A stretch of 64,000 bases of DNA from Plazaster borealis (taxonomy: Eukaryota; Echinodermata; Asteroidea; Forcipulatida; Labidiasteridae): NCBI GenBank assembly GCA_021014325.1, contig CM037475.1, positions 2,387,001 through 2,451,000 of the forward strand. The letters are read 5' to 3'. Both the position numbers and the translations under genes were made by a program. Under the pieces are notes generated by a model. It was not told the origin of the DNA, did not search any database, and saw nothing but the letters and a program-made list of their open reading frames with translations. Below are positions 11,361-23,300 of the stretch, piece after piece (position 1 is the first letter of the stretch; every line of letters begins with the position of its first letter).

Positions 11361-11741
11361 TCAGGGCCCAATTTCATGGCTCTGCTTACCGCCGAACTCT
11401 GCGCTTACGATCACCATTCTTCGCTTACAGGGCAAGCGCCGTATTTCTGCGCTAGCTATGTAAGCAAAGAATGACTAGTAACGTGGAGTACGTACGCACA
11501 CAAGCAAAAATGCTAACCTGTGAATCGTCGCTTACAGAAGCAGGGAATTCCACGCTTATGTCAGCTTATTTCACAGGTTAGTAGGGAATTTTGCTTGTGC
11601 GTGTGGGTACTCCACATTACTAGGCATTCTTCACTGACACAGCTAGTGCAGAAATTCGGCGCTTGCCCTGTAAGCGAGGAATGGTGATCGCAAGCGCAGA
11701 ATTCAGCGGTAAGCAGAGCCTTGACATTGGAACCTGATGTC
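11361..11741. mobile_element. Large foldback element (CTCTGCTTACC family)
   Basis: Arms of about 115 bp are inverted: CATCAGGGCCCAATTTCATG ... CTCTGCTTACCGCCGAA on the left, TTCAGCGGTAAGCAGAG ... GAACCTGATG on the right. A shorter one-arm copy is at 21522-21716 and another at 617-895. Confidence 0.65.
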
Positions 11742-12480
11742 ATCTTTAGGAAGCCTGTAAGTGACGCATAGTGGGATTTATGTTTCATAACTTCTGCTTA
11801 CCGAAAGCAAAAAAGCACGCCAAGTTGTCGGTGGTTCTTGTAGCACATGAGTGACGCAACAGTGCAAAGTTATTGTCAACGTGGTCACCAACCACCAAAT
11901 CTTCTTGAACTTTTAGGAAATACAATTGTGTTTACAATCATTTTTGTTTGCCATATTCAGGCACACATTTATTTGCTTAACTGCAAACAGCTTAATAACA
12001 CTGGGTCATGGTCGATTGCACCAGTTTTTAAAATTTACTTTTCAGTCAAAATGGCTTTGGAAAAAACACAAACATTAATTTGGTATAGTTTGTAAATGTT
12101 AGTTACTGTGTTAACACAGGAGACAGAAATATAGCCATTAAGGACACGACTTAGGCTGTGCCCCTTTCTAGCTGAAATGGTAAAGATCAAATTTGACATC
12201 CATTGACTGATATGGTCTCCAAAGGGTTAAGTTTTGAGGTAAGGCACTTTACATACAACCCGATGAACAAACCCATGTTTATTCTCAAATCGTTACACTT
12301 CAATCTGTCCAATGTAATCACACACTAAACAACTCTGTTAATAATAATATTGTCATAATATAAAAATATAATCCTTTTTTTTTGTAATTTACAAGATGGT
12401 GCATTGCACAAAGAACTACAAATTGCAATCAAGCTACTCCAGACTGACCTGACTTCTAACTTTCAACCAAACTAAAAGAC
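11742..12480. other. Intergenic stretch, no gene recognised
   Basis: It is AT-rich and noncoding. I see no conserved exon or complete element. Confidence 0.4.
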
Positions 12481-12954
12481 TTAAAGGGATTGTATACCTT
12501 TGGTAATTGGAACCCACTGTTTGTATTCAATCCTATACAGTTGTAGATATATACCACAAACCCAACCTGTGAAAATTTCACTTCAAAAGGTGGTGGCGTT
12601 TTTGAGATAATTCCCGAAAATCTAGAGCTGTTATGTCCACGCAGAAAGAATAATCTGCAATTGGAAACAACAATCTGAGAAACGTTACTGTCAGTAATAC
12701 TTCTGCGATACAAATTTTTTGGGATAAAAAGTGATATCTTTTTTCCATAACGGTAGTACTTCTTTACTAATGTAAAGCGCATTGGGACGTTTATTGTAAA
12801 ATGCGCTATATAAGAACTTGTTATTATTATTATTATCATTGTTATTAAGTGAAAGGTTTCCTAATATGCAATATACTATCCAAAGCTGCTGTACAAGTAA
12901 GTTTTTATTGCCATTATTTTCAGAGTCATTACCAAACGTATACAGACCCTTTAA
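12481..12954 (+). mobile_element. TTAA MITE family B with a SINE-tail insertion
   Basis: TTAAAGGGATTGTATACCTT and ATACAGACCCTTTAA are the termini. The element resembles 33809-34198 but carries an insertion at about 12763-12845 of the SINE tail GCGCATTGGGACGTTTATTG, ATGCGCTATATAAGAAC and a TTATTA run. Confidence 0.7.
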
Positions 12955-12964
12955 CCACTAAATT

Positions 12965-13090
12965 CAACCATAACTGCGATCATAAAGCTGCTTAGAATGA
13001 AAGTTTGCTTAGCAGAAACAGGTTACCAGCCAAGAAAACCATGCCACGTAGGACATGTGTGACTGGTCCACTACGAAATTTTGCTTAGCA
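12965..13090. repeat. Partial GGGCCCAATTTCA-family element
   Basis: AAGCTGCTTAGAATGAAAG, GGTTACCAGCCAAGAAAACC and TGTGTGACTGGT match the family interior. The terminal blocks are missing or diverged. Confidence 0.4.
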
Positions 13091-13220
13091 CTATACACCA
13101 TGTCACATGAGGCAATTTACAGGCAACCAGGCAACATCCAAGAAGAAAAGGGCATTCCCATTTTAATTTTCAAATAATTGTCTTGGGGGAAATAAGACAC
13201 GGCTGAAAAAAAGACTTCCC

Positions 13221-13440
13221 AGTGTCCTCCCTTAACAGTGGTCCGCTGGCCAAATGCTGGTTAAAACACCTGAGGGACTAGTTAAAAGTCTCTCCAAGTG
13301 GTCCGGCTAGCCAGTTCAGAGTTGAAAAATATCCCTATTTAATATGAAATAAGGACTAGTGAAAAAGCTGGCAGACTATTGAAACAGTGAGCTCACTGGT
13401 CCCCTGCTGGCTAGTCACTGTAAACGATCTGGGCAAACCC
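13221..13440. repeat. GGACTAGT-type dispersed repeat, copy 1
   Basis: TTAACAGTGGTCCGCTGGCC, GGACTAGTTAAAAGTCTCTC and CTGGCTAGTCACTG recur at 25925-26040, 27075-27150 and, as a foldback, at 46337-46806. Confidence 0.5.
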
Positions 13441-13530
13441 TGCTTCCTGTGCTGCCAAACAGTTCTTTTTGCCTACGATGTACTTACTTGAATCCCAGCT
13501 CCAATTACAAAAAATTGCCTCATGTGACCA

Positions 13531-13794
13531 GGGGCCAATTTCATAGCGCTGCTTAACGGTAAGCAAATATTCATGCGAACTATAGCAGAAAAATTTGCTT
13601 GAGCGTAAGCGTATTTCACAGGTTACCAAGAAAAGTAGGCGGCCAGCTTGTGCGTTCGCCGTGAATTTGCATCGTTACGTCATTCATTTTCATACAGTAA
13701 GCTTCGGAAGGTTAGCATGCCTTTCCGTGTGCTTACTGTTAGCAGCGCTAAGCACAAAATCTGCCGTTAAGCAGCTCTATTAAATTGGGCCCTG
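13531..13794. mobile_element. GGGCCCAATTTCA-family foldback, diverged copy
   Basis: It starts GGGGCCAATTTCATAGCGCT and ends AGCTCTATTAAATTGGGCCC. The middle is rich in AAGCGTAAGC and CAGTAAGC and differs from the standard interior. Confidence 0.6.
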
Positions 13795-13962
13795 GCATAA
13801 GAAATTGCGCCTTTGTTTTGTGAATTTTTTTGTTTTTATATGAACGCAGTAACGGCTGAAAACAATGATTGCAGAATGAGTCCCATCATCATCACAGCGC
13901 CAATATCCATAAATATCATCATCTCTCCATGACTATTGTCCACCAAATAAATAATGACAATT

Positions 13963-14193
13963 ATAAGAAGTAACTATAAATAATTAGTAAACTTGCGGGG
14001 TACAACCATGTGTAAAATCTCTTTTTGGGGAGTGTTGGCTCCTTTGGAGGAGTGTTTTTCCTGAAGACGAGCAGAGTATACTGTTCGAAACGTCAAGACC
14101 ACACCGGCTCTTTTCAGAGCCAACACTCCTCCAAAAGAGATTTTCACATGGTTGTACCAACAAGGTTACTAATTATTTATAGTTACTTCTTAT
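13963..14193 (+). mobile_element. Foldback element with 78-bp arms and a hammerhead-like core
   Basis: The left arm 13963-14041 and right arm 14117-14193 are inverted, sharing GAAGTAACTATAAATAATTA, GGTACAACCATGTG and GAGTGTTGGCTC. The central loop holds CTGAAGACGAGCAG ... CTGTTCGAAACGTC. The layout resembles the pLTR ends of Penelope-like retroelements, though no coding remnant is adjacent. Confidence 0.6.
14061..14094 (+). ncRNA. Hammerhead-ribozyme-like motif
   Basis: A CUGANGA-type core (CTGAAGA) is followed by a stem, GAGCAG pairing with CTGTTC around AGTATA, then GAAAC and GTC, as in minimal type I hammerheads. One extra C lies between the core and the stem, and the flanking stem I pairs poorly, so activity is doubtful. 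Penelope-like retroelements are known to carry such motifs in their terminal repeats. Confidence 0.4.
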
Positions 14194-14784
14194 TTTTTCC
14201 ACACCATGCGAAGCTTCAAACACCACTTAAATAATGACAAAACTTCTCCATGTAACCAAAAATCACCTCATCCTCCCCTGAAAAATTCATCAATATCTCC
14301 ACAAGAAACGTCTTCAATAAATAGTCCTAACCATCAACTCCCATCCAACACCATCCAAATACAAAAATATCACTAGATTTACGGATTGGCAGCTACAGCT
14401 ATGGCTACAGCTTCATTGCAGCGGTGTAATGCATTGAAGTATTAGGACATTCTTAGCAACACCCTTAGCAACAGTCGTAGCCATAACCATAGCAGCCAAA
14501 TCAGATACGGCTTTAAGAAACAAAATCAAATCAAAGAAACTCAAAAAGATGAAGTAGGTCTTAATTCCTAACACCACAACTATCTAAATATAAAGAAATC
14601 AAAACAAAAGTGTAAAAGAAAATCGTTCAAAACTTAAGCCTCGTTTTTGTTTAAAGCATGAAACAAAGTCACTACACAAAATTTGTATCTATATCTTAAA
14701 ATAATTTTCTAAATATTTACTGGATGAACGTGCAAATACAATGATATGCTGATATGACAACCACAACTCTTTGCCTCTACTTGT
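14194..14784. other. Intergenic stretch, no gene recognised
   Basis: AT-rich and noncoding. A local inverted pair around GCTACAGCTATGGCTACAGC and AGTCGTAGCCATAACCATAG is present, but no clear element boundaries. Confidence 0.35.
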
Positions 14785-14787
14785 TCA

Positions 14788-15220
14788 TCCAAAGTTTCCA
14801 ACATTTTGACTAGAGCGCTAAATTTCCATAATACACTCACATGTTTTTTAAACCTCCCCTCCTGGGCGCAGACACGTTTAACGCTTGCATCTGGCTACGG
14901 AACAATTTTAATTAAGAGAACATTGTCCAGCAGGAATTTAGAACTTAGCATGGCAACTCCCTGATATATATATCAACATTTTGGTGTGTATGTCAGTAAA
15001 CATAATATTCATGGTACTTGCATCCCCCCCCTACCACCACCGTGAATAATGTGAATGTCTGCTTAATTTTCTTGCATATTTTCCAACACTTTTTAATTAG
15101 TTTTCCATTGATTCTACTCTGGTAGTATTAACATAGTTGTATAACACCCTTTAAAGTCATCCATGCCCCCCCCCCCCTGTCAGACGTTTTGTATGACGGT
15201 CAAAATGTTGGAAACTTTGT
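14788..15220. repeat. Possible foldback with 24-bp ends
   Basis: CAAAGTTTCCAACATTTTGA near 14790-14811 is the reverse complement of TCAAAATGTTGGAAACTTTG near 15197-15218. The interior is noncoding. No target duplication was confirmed. Confidence 0.4.
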
Positions 15221-15729
15221 ATGGCCTCCAAAAAAGCCTCAGGAAGAAATCTTCTTTCACATGGCAACATATCACTATAAATTACATTCATCCACAACAT
15301 TTGCATGGAAATATTTGTTTCTATTTTATATATATATATATTTTTTATGACATAGCATTTTAGAAATAAACTTTTTAATCAAATCTTGCAGCTTTATTTG
15401 AATACAAACTGGCTTTTATAAAAGTAAAAATAAAAATCCTCAAAAAGGAACATGGAAGCGCTCTGCTCTGGAAGCTCGTAATTTTAAAAGTCTTGGAAAC
15501 ATTCTTGATTATCAAAACAAGTTCATGTCAAGACCAGTGTTGTAGGTCTTAAGACAGGTCTTGGCGTCTATATCGGCCTTGGTCTTGGTCCCTCCAGGTT
15601 CCCGTCTTGGATCTTGGATTGCTGGGTCTCCCCTTTGGTCTTTGTCTTGGGGATGCTGGTCTCAACCACAACACTGGTCAAGATAACGATGGAATAAGTC
15701 AAGATTCACTCAAAACAACTCCTGGTGAC

Positions 15730-15735
15730 TTTATT
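15730..15735 (-). promoter_or_regulatory. Candidate polyadenylation signal of Fringe
   Basis: TTTATT on the plus strand reads AATAAA on the minus strand. It is the first canonical hexamer found after the Fringe stop. Confidence 0.3.
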
Positions 15736-15910
15736 TCTTTTTCTTGATTACACAAGAAGGAAGACATTTTGATGGAGGGTAACTTGGAAGTCTTTTCCTA
15801 CATCCACTTCATCCTTAAGAATTGAAGTACATATTAGGACCGTATGGCAGTCCTTTTCTTGATTCACCTGTTCCGGAAGCTCATATAGATGTCTATTCCG
15901 ACAATGCCTT

Positions 15911-16905
15911 GCCAGACTTTGCCTTCGTTCTTTACCAGACATCATCTTGGTTCTCCCCAAGACTTTGCCTTGGTTCTTTACCAAGACATCATCTTGGTTC
16001 TCCCCAAGACTTTGCCTTGGTTCTTTACCAAGACATCACCTTGGTTCTCTCCAAGACTGTGCCTTCGTTCTTTACCAAGACATCATCTTGGTTCTCCCCA
16101 AGACTTTGCCTTCGTTCTTTACCAAGACATCACCTTGGTTCTCGCCAAGACTTTGCCTTGGTTCTTTACCAAGACACCACCTTGGTTCTCTCCAAGACTG
16201 TGCCTTCGTTCTTTACCAAGACATCTTCTTGGTTCTCGCCAAGACTTTGCCTTGGTTCTTTACCAAGACATCACCTTGGTTCTCGCCAAGACTTTGCCTT
16301 CGTTCTTTACCAAGACATCACCTTGGTTTTCACCAAGACTTTGCCTTCGTTCTTTACCAAGACATCACCTTGGTTCTCGCCAAGACTTTGCCTTCGTTCT
16401 TTACCAAGACATCTTCTTGGTTCTTGCCAAGACTTTGCCTTCGTTCTTTACCAAGACATCTTCTTGGTTCTCTCCAAGACTTTGCCTTAGTCCTTTACCA
16501 AGACATCACCTTGGTTCTCGCCAAGACTTTGCCTTGGTTCTTTACCAAGACATCTTCTTGGTTCTCTCCAAGACTTTGCCTTAGTCCTTTACCAAGACAT
16601 CACCTTGGTTCTCGCCAAGACTTTGCCTTGGTTCTTTACCAAGACATCTTCTTGGTTCTCTCCAAGACTTTGCCTTCGTTCTTTACCAAGACATCTTCTT
16701 GGTTCTCGCCAAGACTTTGCCTTGGTTCTTTACCAAGACATCTTCTTGGTTCTCGCCAAGACTTTGCCTTGGTTCTTTACCAAGACATCTTCTTGGTTCT
16801 CTCCAAGACTTTACCTTCGTTCTTTACCAAGACATCTTCTTGGTTCTCCCCAAGACTTTGCCTTGGTTCTTTACCAAGACATCATCTTGGTTCCCACCAA
16901 GACTT
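15911..16905. repeat. 47-bp minisatellite, about 21 units
   Basis: The unit runs CTTTGCCTTGGTTCTTTACC, AAGACATCATCTTGGTTCTC, CCCAAGA, with small variants (CATCTTC, CATCACC, TTCG for TTGG). Each unit holds two short inverted repeats, CTTGG ... CCAAG around TTCTTTA and CTTGG ... CCAAG around TTCTC, so transcripts could form hairpin strings. The period (47, not a multiple of 3) keeps all three plus frames open, explaining long spurious frames. It lies 0.4-1.4 kb past the Fringe stop codon. Confidence 0.95.
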
Positions 16906-17092
16906 TGCCTTGGTTCTTGCCAGACTCTGCCTTGGTTCTTGCCAGACTTTGCCTTGGTTCTTGCCAGACTTTGCCTTGGTTCTTGCCAGACTTTGCCTTG
17001 GTTCTTGCCAGACTTTGCCTTGGTTCTTGCCAGACTTTGCCTTGGTTCTTGCCAGACTCTGCCTTGGTTCTTGCCAGACTTTGCCTTGGTTC
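16896..17092. repeat. 22-bp minisatellite, about 9 units
   Basis: CTTTGCCTTGGTTCTTGCCA plus GA repeats almost perfectly, with two CTCTGCC variants. It looks derived from the adjacent 47-bp unit by loss of its second half, because the first 16 bases are identical. Confidence 0.93.
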
Positions 17093-17280
17093 CTTTGATA
17101 TGGAAACATATCTGGAAGTATTTTGCAGAATCAGTTGACAAGGAAGCATAAAAAGAGGTTATTCACAGCGTCATTTGATTAACTTAAGATGAAAGCAAGA
17201 GCGGAAGACTCCAAAGATTCATTTTGCATATCACCAGGAAGTTTAGCCATTTACTGAAGTTGTACCTCACATACTGGAGG

Positions 17281-17338
17281 TCATACTTTCGGGCAGATGC
17301 TGGCTTTCGGATAAAACTTGCAATGTAACGATTTAAAT
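17281..17338 (-). CDS. fng: Fringe exon 10 (C-terminus)
   Basis: The acceptor CATTTCAG is on the minus strand and the TGA is at 17281-17283. It encodes [18 protein letters not shown]. The HCxFYP motif with a final Cys-Pro is the Fringe C-terminus, and its cysteines are disulfide partners in known structures. Confidence 0.93.
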
Positions 17339-20300
17339 CTGAAATGGAAAGAAAAACAAAAACTTAAAATACTGAGATGGGATAAACTTGCGCATTTACT
17401 CCTAAATGCTTTCAAAATTCCTTACTCTAACACTTCCCCTTTTTATTTGACTAAAACATTCCCAAAAAATCTCTACTCCGTAAGAGTATGCAGCCCCGGA
17501 AGCCAAATTATAAGTGTAGTTAATTAATCTATGCCCTTGCTGAAACCCATATATAGTAACAATAGGAACAAGTTGTACATCGCAAAAATCAACCCACACA
17601 GACGCTCAAAGAATTTCACAAAATTTACACTAAAAGCTTTAAAAAGGCTAAAAACAAGTTTTAAATTACACTCAAGAAAACAAAAACTGTTATCAGCAGT
17701 TAAACAATAAGCAATTATGATGATATCACAGTCAAAAAAGAATTAAATAGTATAATCAAATTAGACAATAATTGGGAATTATTCAAACAGATTCACAACA
17801 AAAACAATTACAAAAAACACCAAAGATGTAAAAGCCACTTCACAATAAGAAAATTTACAAATTCAAAACATGGCCATTATAAATCTTACAATTACACAAA
17901 AGGTAAACCAAACCATAAGTGGCTCAGCCTTTGTTAGGATTATGAAAGTACAGTCAGAAAATGAAATATTCACTGAAAATACAGTCAGAAAATGAAATGT
18001 TTACTAGAAATAGTCAGAAATTGAAATATTTACTAGAAATACAGTCAGAAATTGAAATATCTACTGAAAATACAGTCAGAAAATGAAATATATACTGAAA
18101 ATACAGACAGAAAACGAAATATTTACTAGAAATAGTCAGAAATTGAAATATTTACTGAAAATACAGTCGGAAGATGAAATATATACTGAAAATACAATCA
18201 GAAAATGAAATATTTAGAAAAAATACAGTCAGAAATTGAAAAATTTACTGAAAAAACAGTCAGAAAATGAAATATTTACTAAGATGAAATAATAAAAATA
18301 GTTGATAAGACAAATGAATAAATTGGAAACAGAAACAGTGAGTCAAATAGAAGACTAAACAATAGCTTAGGAAATATATCAGTGTTCAGAAGCTTCTGGA
18401 GAGAGGAAATATGTAGTTAAGTATCTTGGTCAGGGACACAAGTACCATGAGCGGGATTTGAACCCACATCAGCATGAAGGGTTTTGAGAGAGGCACTGTT
18501 GTGGAACACAAATGCTCAAGAAGACAAGTGTCATGAGTGGGATTCGAACCCTGCATCCTTATGAAGGGTCTTACAAGAGGGGCTATTGCAATTAAGTATC
18601 AAACACAAGTGCTCAGGAAGAAAAACGGCATGAGTGGGATTTGAACCCCACATTGTTATGACTAAGCCACTTGAATGCAAGGCCAAATCACATGCAATTA
18701 TCCCAAGGTAACTTTACCTTGTAGGGTCCTGTGTAGTATTAAATGCAGCGTGCTCCAGGTTGACAAAAGTTGACTTCTCATCCTGTAAACGATAACTCAG
18801 AGTAATCTGTAGTGACAATCATCAAAAGAAAACAAAAATCAGCTTTTGTCAAACAAAACCCTCAAAATATCAATAAAAAAAACCCAAATTAGCAAGGCAT
18901 TATAACAAAACCTAATAAATCAATTTATTAAACTTGTTAAACCATTCCTCAAAAATACTTATCCACAAACATTTTATCTCTGAAATGTGGCCCGACAACT
19001 AAGAATTGTCCAACACTTATAGAAGAAAACGCAACCAAAAATTACTATCTTCAAGCTACCTTGAATCCTCGATTCTGATTGGTCGATCCATAGCAACAAG
19101 AGTGATATAACCATATATTGCATGGCCCATATCAAACCTCCTTCTAACATGCTGTTCTAACTCCACATATTGCACTATTTTACGCTACGCGTCAAGCTTG
19201 CTTGAAGGCAAATATAGGACCTCTGCGTCCCATATCCAACTCGTTCCTCGGCCTCTTTTGATATGGTAGGCAGAGAAGCGCTGTGTTTTTCCGTATTCTA
19301 TTCACGCTTGTGTGATAACTAATGTCACATTAAAGGTATCGTACACGTTTGGTAATGACTCAAAACAAATATTAGCATAAAAACTTACTTGGTAACAAGC
19401 AACGGAGAGCTGTTGATAGTATAAAACATTGTAGGAAAGGACTCCCTCTGAAGTAACGTAGTTTTTGAGAAAGAGGTAATTTCTCACTAAAATAATAAAA
19501 ACTTCTTGCAAGAAGTTTTTATTCCTATCTGAAAGCACACAAATTTGTACAACAAGGGTGTTTTTTCTTTCATCACTTTCTTGCAACTTCGATGACCAAT
19601 TGAGCCCAAATTTTCAAAGGCTTGTTACTTTATGCATATGTTGGGATACACCAAGTGAGAACACTGGTCTTTGACAATTACCAAACGTGTTCAGTGCCTT
19701 TAAGACATTTGAAGCCAACCGATTGAGACAACTAACAGAAAGGAGGGCGAGGAGAAAAGCCGGCACCGGTAACATCTCAAGCACCGGATTTCCCTGCTGC
19801 ACCTGCAACAGGGTCTGTGTATCCAGAATAGGTCTCCTTTCTCATGAGAAGACACACCAATTATGAAGACACAAGATGTCGCTGAGCACCCAACCGTCGA
19901 CAGCGACGGGGAACTCCCTCATCATCATAAAGCCTGGTTCAAACACTTCGGAAAACAGTGCATAGTGATTATGTCACGTAAATTAACTTCGCTTTGCTCC
20001 AGGCAAAAAATTATAAACCAGGCTTTAGAACTTTGATGATTAGCTGAGATGTTTTTAAGGGTTAAAAAATTGTTTCTCACATCAAGGAAAATACTCACAG
20101 CTTTAGTAATCTGCTCATCCTTTAACTTCCTCAAGGACTGGGAGTTAAGATGGGAATGAAGCTGCGAGATCTTGGTAAGATGAACCCCAAGAAGATCATC
20201 TGAGATTTAAAGAGAAAATAATCCACTTTTAACTCCTTGATCAAATCAAAGAAAATATTACAGAGTTCGTAAAGAGACAAGATTTTCATTATTATTATTT

Positions 20301-23300
20301 TGCTCCCAAAATAACATTCAGTTCCCTAAAATTGTTATTTTGAGGGAACAAAATAATATACTAATTAGTTCCCACAAAATATTGTGGACGAAATAATATT
20401 TTTGAGGAAACAAAATAATATTTCAAGGATACTATTTCATACTGTTTCATTCCAAACTTTGCGGTCCAGCGATCGAATAGCATTTTTACAAATTTACAGT
20501 TTACCAGTAAAATCGTTAGTCCAACATAATCAAAAACAACAGGCAGTTGAATTTTGAAGGGTTGGGTGATTAGGGCAAGTTAGATGTGTCGCAAAAAACA
20601 ATCTATTCATTTTCTACAAAAAATGTTATGTACTCATTAAAGGCAATATGATAATTACATACATGATGTACAAATATCATGATCTATGGTTCTGAAATGT
20701 GAAGTTGGGTTAATCTGGTTGGTTCGATTTGGAAGATCGTTCCAGAAGACTGATCATGCATCAACGATCTCTACGCCGAAGCTGAAACAACGGGTTCTTT
20801 CAGAACCACCCCCAACAGAAGTACATATTACATGTGAACATCCAAGAACCTTTCACTCCATATCGTATTCCCACCGTGCAAAGTTTCAAATCTTACTTAT
20901 TAAAGGCATCGTTCACGTTTGGAAATTGTCAAAGACCAATGTTCTCATTTGGTGTATCCCAACATATGCATAAAGTAACAAGCCTTTGAAAATTTGGGCT
21001 CAATTGGTCATCGAAGTAGCAAGAAAATGATGAAAGAAAAAACACCCTTGTTGTACAACTTTGTGTGCTTTCAGATAGAATAATAAAAACTTCTTGCAAG
21101 AAGTTTTTATTATTTTAGTGAGAAATTACCTCTTTCTCAAAAACTAAGTAACTTCAGAGGGAGTCGTTTCCTACAACGTTTTATACTATCAACAGCTCTC
21201 CATTGCTTGTTACCAGGTAAGTGTACGATACCTTTAATGTAGTCATTAAAACGATTTAAGCGTGACTTTTTGACACTACGTTCATGTCAAGCAAACTGAA
21301 TAACTCAAAATATTAAACATAATGTGCCCAGCAAAAATGTTACATGAAACATATTAAACCAACTGGAGCAGAAACACAATCAAAACAAGATTTAGAAAGC
21401 AAGATTTGCGGTAACACCATGCAATAAATCCTTTAACAAATTCTACTGTTGGTATAACAACTCAATGTTTTGATCGGTGCGCTCTGATCGTCTTCAGAAG
21501 ATTAGCTGGTTGTACATCATCAGGACCTAATTTCATGGCTCTGCTTACTGCCGAATTCTGCGCTTGCGATCACCATTCTCCACTTACAGGGCAAGCGCCA
21601 AATTTCTGCACTAGCTGTGTAAGCGAAGAATGCCTAGTAATGTGGACTACCAACGCACACAAGCAGAAATTCCCTGCTAAGTGCTGGTTCTTTGCAGAGC
21701 CAAGAAATTGGGCCCTTTTCTTTTCAGAACCACCATACCTCATTATAGAGGTTATTCAAACAAAGTGTTAATACAAACGTTAGTTTGTAGATTGGGTTTT
21801 TTTCAACCACAATAACAAGCAGTTCTTACATAGTGTTATATCACACCTGATGGTGTATCAAAGCGCTCATTATTTTTACGACATAATGCAGATTGCAGAA
21901 CTATGATTGAAGTATGAGTCCCATTTATTATATAACACCTTGTAAGAGTTTACAAGGTGCTGCGGTGCAATCTGCAACCAACCATACCACAAAACACCGG
22001 GGCAAACCCCTTCTCTTAACAATAACTATACTGTATTATTTTACATTGGACCTACAGACAGGTTTACATCCTCCCCGAAAGACGACACAATAATGGTGTA
22101 ATGTCTTGCTCCAGGACACAAGTTCCAAAACCCGAACCCACCTTCTGACATTACCAGAGTTTGAGTCCAGCGCACCAGAGCTGCCAACATTTGCATCTTG
22201 CAATCAGGGAGATATTTAGAATGACAGTCAACATAACAGGAGAAAAAGGTTTCTACAATCAGGGAGATTTTCAAACTTGTTTATCAGAACATGGAAAGAG
22301 TGGTATATTTTCAGAGAACTTTCTGCAGAATTAGGTAGAGCTGGCAGCTCTGCCACTCGGAAATGACACCCGACACCCCACAATACAAAGCTTCAAATCC
22401 TACTTTTATAATAAAATTTGTAGCACAGTGAAACATTTTACATTTTCTGGCTATTTAGGATTTCAGTGGCAAGATTAAGCTCTCTATCTAATCATCAAAT
22501 AAACTAGTGGTTTTAGTAACCACGGTAATTTACCTATAACGAATCCAAGCGCCACATCATCAGGTAGACCAATCCGGTTGCAGATTCGAGGAAACTCTTC
22601 AGTACTGTAGAATTCAGGAAATAAAATAATATTACAACATAAATATCATAGCATGACGTGCATTGTACCTTGAATTGCAACAAAATATTTTTGAATATGT
22701 TTCAGGTGAAATTTTCTGAATCTTTGTCCAAAATGTTTGGATCTTGCATAACACTTTTTGGTGTTACTTATTTGCTAGCAAAAATGGCCGGGTTTGCATT
22801 GTGCAATTCGCCATGCTAGACATCTAAAGCTCACTGCAATAAGAAAACAGAATTAGCTGTTGCAAACTGCTTACCAACCAAAAGCACCTATGGTATAAAT
22901 GCAAAATAACTGTTAAAACAGGTATACTTGCGTAACAGAAACAGTCAAGTAGAAAGCACACTGAAAAAGCAAGGGATGGACGATAAAATACATCGAACAA
23001 ACAGTCGTACTTCATAGTTGTTTGGGTCAAAGAAATTAAACATTGGTTTTGTTTTTTTCTGATTGGCCCCTTATTGCAGTAGATGTGACTGTCAATTAAT
23101 ATATTTATTTCCATTACTTATTAATTACTCTAAGCGCTGTGATTTAGTTTACTGAGTAGAGCATCGTTTAAATGTCGATTATTATTAGCATACAATTATA
23201 TCCTTAGAATACATTATGGAATTGGGCCAAGGTGGATTCGAACCCATGCCATCCAGCTTGGTTTATTGACCAGCTGACCACTTGCAAACAAAAGGTCATG

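Larger units (their letters stand above)
15736..17280 (-). other. Candidate Fringe 3' UTR containing a minisatellite
   Basis: Reading the minus strand after the Fringe stop, the first AATAAA I find is at 15735-15730, about 1.55 kb downstream. If it is used, the 3' UTR would include the whole 15911-17092 minisatellite. A nearer non-canonical signal would exclude it. RNA evidence is needed to decide. Confidence 0.35.

Noticed and set aside
15947..17098. A 383-codon plus-strand frame of Leu/Phe/Ser repeats.
   Set aside because: It is a by-product of the 47-bp and 22-bp minisatellite, open in all three plus frames with no splice or start context. The minus-strand frames at 16824-17149 have the same origin.
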